Assembly (NCBI GenBank): GCA_022495995.1
Contig: JAFEMH010000756.1
Location: forward strand, 558,001-622,000
Source of the DNA: Adenophora triphylla var. japonica
Lineage: Eukaryota > Streptophyta > Magnoliopsida > Asterales > Campanulaceae
Reading direction: 5' to 3'
Length of the DNA: 64,000 nt
The notes below the pieces were generated by a model that was not told the origin of the DNA, did not search any database, and saw only the letters and a program-made list of their open reading frames with translations. Of this stretch, positions 55,690 to 64,000 are shown piece by piece; position 1 is the stretch's first letter, and the number at the start of each line of letters is the position of its first letter. The translations under genes and the position numbers were made by a program.

Positions 55690-56690
55690 ATCTGCGCGGC
55701 TTGTCACCATTCACTGGGTGTACAAAGGGATTCCGTCGAGGTGCACCAAGTTGCATGGCTCCTCAGGAGAAGATCTTACGAACGGCGTATGGTCCAATCC
55801 AGACGAGGCTCCCATTTTCCAAGTGGGTTGGCGCGGGTGGGGGCTTCTCTTTCAAGGCGAGATCACCCTCTCGGATCTCCCGATGCTTTACTTTCTTGTC
55901 GAAGGCTACGGCCATTCTTCCTTGGTAGGCTCGGATGTGTTCCATGGCCTTCGGTCGGCGTTCATCTAGTAGGGCCAATTCATCATGGCGACTGCGGAGC
56001 CATTCGACCTCGTTGATCGGCTTTCAGCGGTATACGGAGCGAGGGTATTTCCGGCTCGATTGGGAGTACGGCTTCCATTCCGTATGTGAGGGCAAACGGT
56101 GTTTCCCCGGTTGCCGTTACGGCCCGTGTTACGCAGCCCCGAGTGCCGGGTGTAACTTCTCGGGCCAATCTACGCCTTGGACGGCCATTTTCGGATGATA
56201 TTTTCGAGTCTTGTTTCTTTGCTTCGACGGCTCCGTTGGTTTAGGGCTGTAAGGAGATGACTTGTGACGGAGTTGTTACGGAATTACGCCGGCGGCTTTG
56301 TCGCATTCCCCTTGAAGTGGGATCCATTATACGAAATGATTTCGGTGGCAACCCGTATCTGCATATGATGTTCTCTTTGATGAAGAGGGCTACTTTCCTT
56401 GAGTTGAGGATTTTGTAGGACTTGGCTTCAACCCAGCTTGGTGAAATAATCCCACGGCTACCGGGGCGGAATTCGTGGCCGTTACTACGATGGCGTGATT
56501 TTGCCTATGACATCAATTCCCAGTGACGAAAGGCCAAGGGTTGTCATGCGGTATAACTTCGTGAGGAGGCAAATGATTAAGAGTTTAGTATCGGCCCGAC
56601 ATTTGTCGCGGCTTTTGTGGCCAGATGCGATCGGCTTTGAAATTACCGGATCCAGAGCGGCGCGTTCGCGCCCGGCATCCCTGGCATCTT
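55690..56690 (-). pseudogene. Ty3/gypsy integrase, C-terminal part (element A)
   Basis: Minus-strand frames give SLGIDVIGKITPS (start of the core), KILNSRKVALFIKENIICRYGLP-like and GSHF blocks in decayed form, then TGETPFALTYGMEAVLPIE (about 56120-56060) and, after stops, ALLDERRPKAMEHIRAYQGRM and KHREIREGDLALK (55980-55860), typical of Tat-lineage integrases. Several stops and frame changes; the zinc-binding part is lost at about 56700 where element B begins. Integrase inserts the retrotransposon DNA. Confidence 0.8.
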
Positions 56691-57579
56691 TCGCGTTGGA
56701 GCGGCGTGTCTCGCCGTTTTTGTTTTTGTAGAGTCGCCACGCCGTTTTTATTAAGCCCGAAAACATTGAAAAAGGGCATCGGTTTAAAGATAATTTTAAA
56801 GCATTTTTGTGTGATGAGATTTTGAGTTCGGAGGTCGAGATGACTCCCGGGAAGAGAATATTAGAATATTAGAGCTCACAGAGTAGCCTCGTAAAACGAG
56901 TCTTTCGGATACCCCTAATATCCTTTAAATGTTGTGTGTGTGTGTGTGCTTTTAAAAATGCATCTTTGTATCGGATGTCTACATTGTATGCTATGTATGG
57001 AAATGTATTGAAATAGTATAGGAAGGAAGCCTTACCAATGTTGGTTCGTGTCTGTCTTCATTTGGGAATAGTGTTTGAGGTCGGAGTAGCGTTAGGTACG
57101 GATCGGGATTGCCCGGGAGATGCCGGTTGTCCGCGGACGAGTTTCGGCGTGAGTTGAGGATTGTAGGCTGCGTTCGGGCGAGAGGTTCGGCGTGCGTGGG
57201 GATCGTCGGGATCACTCGGGCGAGAGGTTCGGCGTGCGTTGTGGTGGCGAGTCACTCGGGCGGAGGATTTCGGCGTGATTTGGGATCGTCGGTTTGACTC
57301 GGAAAGAGCGGGACAGGTGGAAAGACCGAGGCGAGGCCTCGGAGTACCACGAGGGCCTCGGAGTACCTCGAGTGCCTCGGGACAGCGCGGGAGCGTCGCG
57401 GGAGCGCTCGGAGAGGCCGGAGCACCACGAGGGAGCTCGGAAGGCCTCGGAAGGATCGAAAGGGGCGGGAGTGCCTCGAGAGGACTTAGAGGGGAGCCGA
57501 GAAGGCTAAGGGAGGAAGAGAAGAGGAGGTGTGTGAAAATGAGGAGAGGGAGCCCTCTATTTATAGTAAAAATTTCGGA

Positions 57580-57835
57580 GCAAGAGGTCCGTACGGACCT
57601 TCTTGGTTATCCAGAAATTTTGGATTTCCTCGATTTGAGGAATCGCAATGATGGTGAATATTACGGAATGATGATGTCCCCCATGCAAGAAGGTCGTACG
57701 GACCAACTGACATCGGCAAAGAGGTCGTGCGGACCAACCATGCATTTGGGTAATCATTTCTTAGGGATTTGAGGAATATTGTGGACTTTAAGGGGATTCG
57801 GTAATTATGACGGCAAAGAGGTCCGTACGGATCAA
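57580..57835. repeat. GAGGTCCGTACGGACC palindromes in LTR B
   Basis: GGTCCGTACGGACC at 57585, and variants GGTCGTACGGACC, GGTCGTGCGGACC and GGTCCGTACGGATC at about 57690, 57724 and 57819, mostly preceded by AAGA. A further perfect copy lies at 61154. Confidence 0.85.
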
Positions 57836-58189
57836 TATTGCTTTCCCAATTTCTGAAAATTCCCAAGGTCCTTTTGTCCCTTTTATCCCGGGAAGGCTCC
57901 TCCACTTGGTTTGGTTGGGGGTTTGAGAGGGTTTTGAGAGGGTTTTGAGAGGGTTTTGAGTGAGAGAGGCCTCAGGAGACTACGTTGATGAGTCTGCGGT
58001 GTTTCCGTGTGCTTGAAAGGGTGATCAGTTGGGGTACTTGAAGCCCCTCGACAGCGTCACTTATGAAAGAAGTGGGGTCGCCGATAAGATAAGGGTCCTA
58101 ATGCGGATCGCGTCTTTGGGAGAAGGAAGTGGCCGTGAGGGTCGATGTGAGGACGTGGTGGTGTCCTTTTGTGTGACCGTTTAGGTCAA

Positions 58190-58850
58190 TAAGGCTGGAC
58201 CCGTGATAGGATTCCCTACGTATCCCTGGCGGGAATCAAGCACAGTCGTAGTTCGGGTGTGGGGTGAGTGTTTTGTGAATGCGGGCGTGGTGGTGCCACG
58301 AAGTGTCGTGTGACCGCCGAGGTCGGTGGTAGGGCGTGGTGGTGTCTGGGTGACCGTATAGGTCGATGGATGGACCACGTGATAGGATTCCTACGTATCC
58401 ACTGGCGGGAATCAAGCACAGTCGTAGTTCGAGGTGGTGAATTTGTGAGTGTATGTGGGCGTGGTGGTGCCACTGAAGTGTTGTGTGACCGCAGGAGTCG
58501 GTGGTAGGGCGTGGTGGTGTCTAGGTGAAGTATAGGTGCGATGGTTTGAACCAATGATAGGATTCCTACGTGTTGGCGGGAATCAAGCACAGTGTAGTTC
58601 GAGTCGTGATTTGTGAGTGTATGTGGTGGTACTGAAGTGTTGTGTGACCGAGGTCGGTGGTAGACGTGGTGGTGTCTGAGATGTGGTGGACCCGTGATAG
58701 GATTCGTCTGGTCGGGAATGTGATTCGAGTCGTAATTTTGTGAGTGCGTGGGCGTGGTGGTGCACTTGAAGTGTCTGTGTGAGGACTTTGAAGAGTCTGA
58801 GATGTGGTGCCCGAGGTCAATTGTGAACTGCGTCAGAGGACTTTGAAATT
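58190..58850. repeat. About 180-bp tandem array in LTR B, 3.5 copies
   Basis: Each unit holds GTGATAGGATTCCTACGTATCC, GGGAATCAAGCACAGTCGTAG and GACCG-AGGTCGGTGGTAGG; decay increases to the right. Confidence 0.85.
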
Positions 58851-58889
58851 TTCTTACGTCTTTCTGTCAGCGCGGTTGGTTTACTTAGG

Positions 58890-59390
58890 AGAGAAGAGTG
58901 AGGACTTGAATCGTCTTACGGTGCGCGGTTGGTGCCACGGCAGAGGACTTTGAATCGTCTTACAGCGGCGGTTGGATGCCACTGGCCCAGAGGACTTTGA
59001 ATCGTCATCGGCGGCGGTTGGTGCCACGTGGAGGACTTTGAATCGTCTTAAGCGGCGGTTGGTGCCACGGCCCAGAGGACTTTGAATCGTCATACAGCGG
59101 CGGTTAGTGCCTGGCCCAGAGGACTTTGAATAGTCTTCGGCGGTTTCTGGCCCAGAGGACTTTGAATCGTCTTCGGCGGTTGGTGCCACGCCCAGAGAGA
59201 CTTTGTCCAGCGGCGGTTGGTGCCAGGCCAGAGGACTTTGAATCGTCTTACGGCGGCGGTTGGTGAGAGGACTTTGATATCGTCGTCTGGCGGTTTGATG
59301 TAATGCGCGAGACTTTGAATCGTCTTCTAGCCGCGGTTGATGTAATGTGCGAGACTTTGAATCGTCTTCTAGCCGCGGTTGTGGATGTAC
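58890..59390. repeat. About 45-bp tandem array in LTR B, 11 copies
   Basis: AGGACTTTGAATCGTCTT and CGGCGGTTGGTGCCACGGCC repeated with frequent small deletions. Confidence 0.9.
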
Positions 59391-60129
59391 GCGCCTTGTG
59401 CAGCTTGAGCGTAGATGCCTTTGTGTTTTGCATGCGAGGACTTTAGGAATCGTGCTTAACGCGCCGATTGTTGAAGTGGGCGAGATGACGGCGGTGATAG
59501 CTTCCCCATTTGGCATTTGTTGTGCTTTCGAGGCGTAGATGCCTTTGTGGACTTGCATGTTGAGTAGAAAGGTTGGACTTACGTTGGCTCCTTCTTGTGC
59601 TTGCGTTGCCGTTGAGTAGTGGGCGAGATGATGGCGGCGTCTTTGAGTGATAATGCTTCCCATTTGGCATGTATGAGCGCTTAGTGCCTTAGGACTTGTA
59701 CTCGGAGCGTGTTGGCTCCTTCTTGTGCTTGTTTTGCCGTTGAGTGGGCAAGGATGATGGATACTTGAGGATGCCGGTGTATGACTTCCACTTGAAGTGG
59801 GCGAAGAGGCCTGATGGCGGTGCTTGCGTTCCACTTTTTGGCGTGGCATCGGCTAGCGGTGCCATTGAAGATGACCTTGTTCGGGCTGCTGCACGGTGCG
59901 GCCGTGACGTTGGGGAAGATGCATTGGGAACCTCTTTTGAGGACCTCCGGTGGTTGAGGTGTCGTTGAGCGTTTGGAGCGTCTTGCGCCTTGATATTTGT
60001 GTTGGCTCCTTACTTGAATTGCCGTTGAATTGCGTTGGTTGGAGGCGTTTGGGTTTGTGTGCCTTGGGATTCGTCTTTGGAGGTGTTGGCTCCTTCTTGA
60101 GGGCGTGGTTGGTGCCGTTGATGGCGAGA

Positions 60130-61000
60130 TGGTTGGAGTGCCGTTGAAGTGGCGAGGATCGGTCTTACGTTTGGGGCCCGTGATTGAATTGCCGTTGAAG
60201 TGGCGAGACCGGTCTTACGTTTGATGGCCGGTGATTAGTGCCGTGGCGAGATGGAGGCTTACCGCAGTGTCAGGGCGATGGCCGATGGTTGAATTGCCGT
60301 TGAAGTGGCGAGACCGGTCTTACGTTTGATAATGGCCGGTGGATTGAATTGCCGTTGAAGTGAGCGGCGAGATCGGTCTTACGTTTGATGGCCGATGATT
60401 GGTGCCGTTAGTAAGTGGCGAGATCGGTCTTACGTTTGATGGCCGATGGATTGAATTGCCGTTGAAGTGGGCGAGATCGGTCTTACGTTTGATGGGCGAT
60501 GGTTGAATTGCCGTTGAAGTGGGCGAGGGATCGGTCTTACGTTTGATAGCCCGATGGTTGGTGCCGTTGAAGTGGGCGAGGACCGGTCTTACGTTTGATA
60601 GTCGATGGTTGAATTGCGTTGAAGTGGGCGAGATGGGTCTTACGTTTGATGGCCGATGGTTGAATTGCCGTTGAAGTGGCGAGATCGGTGCGGCGACGTT
60701 TGTGGCGGTGAATTGCCGTTGAAGTGGCGAGGATCGGTCTTACGTTTGATGGCCGATGGTTGAATTGCCGTTGAAGTGGCGAGGATCGGTCTTACGTTTG
60801 ATGGCCGATGGTTGAATTGCGTTGAAGTGGCGAGGACGGTCTTACGGCCGGTGAGATTGAGCCGTTGAAGTGGCGAGGATCGGTCTTACGTTTGATGGCC
60901 GTGGATTGAATTGCCGTTGAAGTGGCGAGATCGGTCTTACGTTTGATGGCCGATGGTTGAATTGCCGTTGAAGTGGCGAGACCCGGTCTTCTGGACGGCG
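60130..61000. repeat. About 52-bp tandem array in LTR B, about 16 copies
   Basis: GAATTGCCGTTGAAGTGGCG then AGATCGGTCTTACGTTTGAT and GGCCGATGGTT; contains the same GATCGGTCTTACGTTTG word as the array of LTR A. Confidence 0.95.
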
Positions 61001-61317
61001 GCCAGGTGGTTTGATTTGAAGGGTTAGGGACCATTACACTTGGATTTCTTTGGAAAAGGCCTTAGGACGGACGGGGGCAAAGATTATAAGAGGCGGAAAA
61101 GTAATTTGGCCACCCACTTGCAAAAGAGGTCATGGGATGGCACAGTTGCAAAGAGGTCCGTACGGACCACTTTGGTTTTCTGATTCCGAGGTTTTGACCA
61201 GGCTTAAATTCGAGGACCCTCTTCATTTCCCATTTCAGTGCGTGAACCGAGAGAGAGAAGAGAGAAAACTCCATTTTTGTCCAAAATCTTCCATTTTCTT
61301 AGCTTGAATTGCTTGCA

Positions 61318-63830
61318 ATGGCGGAGGGATCTCGAAGGAGTCGTCGTCCACTTGCGGTAAAAGGTGGTCGGGAGCAACGGATGGGCTTGGAAGAGGTGGA
61401 TTTCGTTCGTTCCATCTTCGAAGAACCCGGATGTCTTGTATCCGAATCCGGAGGTGCACAAGTCGTCGCTCTACGAACGTCGGTTGAGGTAAGGGAAATG
61501 GATGCATTACTTGATTCCCTGCTCGAATTTTTGAATGCTAGAACTAGGTTTTAGTTTTCGCATTTTTGAATTTTTGTTATTATTTTATGCCTTTTTTGTG
61601 AAATTCTTGATGAATTGTTGAAAATGGACACGTGAAAATTGTGGGTATGTGTATTTTGTGCGAAATGTGTAGATTAGCTTTTATTTGTGAAAATAAAGTG
61701 CCTCTCTAATGAAATGTGTAATGCTTTGTGTATGCAGTATGCTATTTATGTATGTACATTATGAGAAAAATTATCGTGTAGTGATAATTTTTGTGAAAAA
61801 TGTGACATGTGCTTAGTGTTTTTGTGGCCGGGTTATATGTGAAAGTGTGTGCCGTGTAGGGACCAGTTTTTTTTTGATGTTTTTTGAAAAAATGTGTTAT
61901 GCGTATGTGTCGTGCCGTGTGTGCCATGTTTTGGGTGACGGACTTTGTGGGGAAAACATGTACATCTGCTAATATGTGTATGTTTTGTGACTGGTTATAT
62001 GTGCCTTGTAGTGTTGGGGATCTTTTTTGAAAATGTGTCGTGTAGGGTTTTAATCCCCCTTTTTTTCTTTTGAGAAAATGTGTGTACGGAGTGTGCCGTG
62101 TTTTGTGACGGACCGCATGGGGAAAAATTATGTATGATATATGTGAAAATTATGTGCAATATGTGTAGTGTTTTGTGACGGGTTATATGTGAAAAATATT
62201 AAATCTTGTGATTGACGTACCTTTCTTTTGTGTTTACTGCGGGGATGCGGGAGCTTATGGCGGGAAGGCCGAAGGATGAAGAATCGGGGATGTATGCTCG
62301 GCATTTGTTGGCTATGGCAGCGGATGCACGATATTTCCGTGGATGGTAGGCCGAGTCCGGAGCCTCCCGGCACAGGTGTGTTTACTGAGGAATCTCTGGC
62401 AGACTTATAGCCAAGAGCCAACGAGGATGAAGAACAAGAGTGTCTTCCTTGGCCTCCTTCTGTCTTACTAGTGGATGGTACGGTGAGTCCACCAGGTGGT
62501 TTATACCTTCCTGTCCTTTGGGTACAGGAGAGAGGTGACGGTGACGCCTACCGGAGTTCTTTGGAAGATCAAGTGCCTTGGGCTTTCGCGAAGGAGGGCC
62601 GGTGCGGTGGACCACCAGGCGTGATCTGGCTGATGATGTGTAGTGCGCCTACCGAATTTGCTGCGTCTGTGGGCTTTGAGCCTCGTCCTCGCGAGGGCAC
62701 AGGCATGTTGTACGCGTCCTCGCGGGGGGCGAGAGATAGCCACGGAAAGATCACGTCCGGCGTTGGGGGCCTACATCCGGGAGTACCGGCCCGAGCGGTG
62801 ACGGAGCGGTTAGCGCGCTCCTTTTTGTGGTATGCGGCGTCCAGAGACTTTGTTCTCGAGCCACGCGGCTGCGGCTCCATTCGCTTTCTGTGAGAGCTTG
62901 ATTGACCTGAATAAGTGCGACATTGCTTAGAGGGCGAGGCGAGCTTGGCTGAGCTCTACTTCTCCTTGGACCGGTTTAGCCGGGGGGGTGGCTTGATTCG
63001 TTGGCTTTGTTTGACTTTGCTCTGGAGGTATGAGTTTATTCTTTGTTTTTGATTTAGCAACTTGTCTTTTCTCCGTTTTCTTTTGCCTTGAGCCTTCTCT
63101 GTTTTGTCACAGGTGTGGTTTTATGAGGTTTTCAGAGTGCTTCCCGTGGGATAGAGATGCCGAGGGCACATTCTTCTGCGTACCACCTTTATGCTAAGTG
63201 CACGGGCTGCGTACGGCGAGGAAAGAGGAGGACCAGCGGGGGAAGCTCACCGTCGCTACGGGGATGTGCGGGAGCGTACTGGAGAGGATAGCCGGAGGGA
63301 TTCGTCTTGTTCCCGTGGAAGCTCGATATGAGGGGGATGAGTTCGAGGAGCTCCAGAGGTGGCAACTGACCAGCGGAGGAAGATGCTTTGCGGGGTTGAC
63401 TTGTGACGTGTCATGTGCATCAGGGGAGCGGAGTGCTTGGCGGCATGGCCCGGTGTGCTTTCCAGTGCAGCCTCCAGAGGACCTCTCCCTTTGGGATGCT
63501 TGATTCCCGAAGACACTTCTCAGGGCGAGCGTGCTCGATTTAAAGAGAGTACCTTGGCGGATCTAATGTCGGCGCAAGGGAGTTCCATCTTGTATGGAGA
63601 AGGGAGTACGGGGCCTTAGGCGTGGAGGAAGGAAAGGGCATGAGGACGCGCCGCGAATGCTTGGCGCGGGAGAGAGGCAGCCGCGAGCTCCCAGAGGATT
63701 GGAAATCTTGCCGGGCCGGATTTCACGTACGTCACGCGGGGACGGATCAGGAAGGAGGAGGAGTGTACATGCCCGTTCCGGAGCCGAGACTCCTGCTTGC
63801 ATACTAGTGGTTACCCAGATAGATCGGTGA
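61318..63830 (+). pseudogene. PMD-like ORF of element B, truncated by the window
   Basis: Exon 1 from ATG 61318 (MAEGSRRSRRPLAVKGGREQ, LEEVDFVRSIFEEPGC) to a donor GAG|GTAAGG near 61488, placed like exon 1 of the PMD ORF in A. After a T/G-rich intron-like stretch (61490-62230), exonic frames show ARSFLWYAASRDF, ELYFSLDRFSRGG and LTLLWRYEF before GGAG|GTATGAG near 63030, matching LYFALDRYG...LTLL-type positions of copy A and the PMD core. Further frames to 63830 are weaker. Several stops and shifts, so a pseudogene. Confidence 0.55.
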
Positions 63831-64000
63831 AGTGTGCTTGACTCTTTTCCATCTGTGGCATGCTTTTACCGTATGTTTTCTCTTTTTGTTGTTGAGTATA
63901 AGCTAATATTCTTGAAGCGTCTTCACTTAGGCTGCTTGTTGGTGCGGAGTCCGGGGAGAACCTATGATATGCTTGAGCTTACCAGCAGATACGTGGCGAT

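Larger units (their letters stand above)
46708..56706 (-). mobile_element. Tat/Ogre-like Ty3/gypsy element A (3' part), minus orientation
   Basis: From low to high coordinate: LTR-like repeat-rich DNA (46708 to about 50200), plus-strand ORFs (50279-54979), then minus-strand integrase (56690-55560). In minus orientation this is integrase, antisense ORFs, 3' LTR, an order known in the Tat lineage (Grande, Retand, Ogre). The start TGATGATGTGTCGCC interrupts a Stowaway element. The integrase is cut near 56700 by element B. Lineage assignment is an inference from organisation and from LTR phrases. Confidence 0.65.
56707..61250 (-). repeat. 3' LTR region of element B, no gene
   Basis: About 4.5 kb of repeat-rich non-coding DNA: a GA/CG-rich purine stretch (57295-57510), a (GAGAGGGTTTT) run at 57920-57960, three tandem arrays (58190-61000) and five GGTCCGTACGGACC-type palindromes. 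Long minus-strand frames here (for example 58881-59849) only translate the repeats. Confidence 0.6.
56707..64000 (-). mobile_element. Tat/Ogre-like gypsy element B (3' part), runs off the window
   Basis: The head TGTCTCGCCG...GAGTCGCCACGCC, the CCTCGTAAAACGAGTCTT phrase, the GT run, the CTACGTATCCC block, the GATCGGTCTTACGTTT array and a PMD-like ORF on the plus strand follow in the same order as in A. It starts inside A's integrase, so it is probably nested in A. Its own integrase would lie to the right of the window. Confidence 0.6.

Noticed and set aside
58881..59849. Minus-strand 322-codon frame in LTR B
   Set aside because: It runs through decayed 45-bp tandem repeats with changing phase; composition is Ser/Arg/His-rich and resembles no family.
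46708..64000. Integrated plant pararetrovirus
   Set aside because: No movement or coat protein signatures; integrase is present, and the layout is that of a Tat-lineage gypsy element.

Overview
The window is nuclear DNA of a flowering plant, most likely a eudicot; I cannot name the family. Evidence: one ordinary intron-rich housekeeping gene in a sea of nested plant transposons (Ty3/gypsy, Ty1/copia, Helitron, hAT, Mutator-like, CACTA-like, Stowaway), GT-AG introns throughout, AT-rich intergenic DNA and long AT microsatellites. No rRNA, tRNA, CRISPR or prokaryotic operon structure was seen.

Layout, left to right. 1-4786: 5' part of a minus-strand Ty3/gypsy element (RT, gag-protease, primer site, LTR). 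4787-5365: a small CACTA-like element made of TACGGCGG palindromes. 5443-7813: 5' fragment of a Ty1/copia element, cut off by 7814-12138, an AT-rich element with very long inverted arms that itself carries a complete hAT element (9256-12082, perfect 8-bp duplication). 12258-13894: a non-autonomous Mutator-like element with a perfect 9-bp duplication, ending 80 bp before the start codon of the only clear host gene, acireductone dioxygenase (13975-20882, seven exons). Its 5-kb first intron holds three MITEs.

22326-31038 is an 8.7-kb Mutator-like element (10-bp duplication) carrying a decayed FAR1/MULE transposase fused to an OTU-type cysteine-protease domain on the plus strand, and a convergent six-exon plant-mobile-domain (PMD) pseudogene on the minus strand. 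Several introns and spacers are filled with long palindromes; a 172-bp telobox-containing tandem array lies near its left end. 31049-32503 is flank with little recognisable content.

32504-46260 is a minus-strand Ty1/copia element whose right LTR was split by a 9.0-kb Helitron (37042-46073) exactly between an A and a T; the Helitron has a RepHel gene and a textbook 3' hairpin plus CTAG. 46319-46707 has two Stowaway elements, the second cut by 46708-64000: two related Tat/Ogre-like gypsy elements in minus orientation, one apparently inserted in the integrase of the other. Both carry PMD-type ORFs on the opposite strand and very repeat-rich LTRs.

Almost all transposon genes are broken. The only gene predicted to work for the plant is the dioxygenase (methionine salvage), whose promoter region now consists of Mutator-like element DNA.
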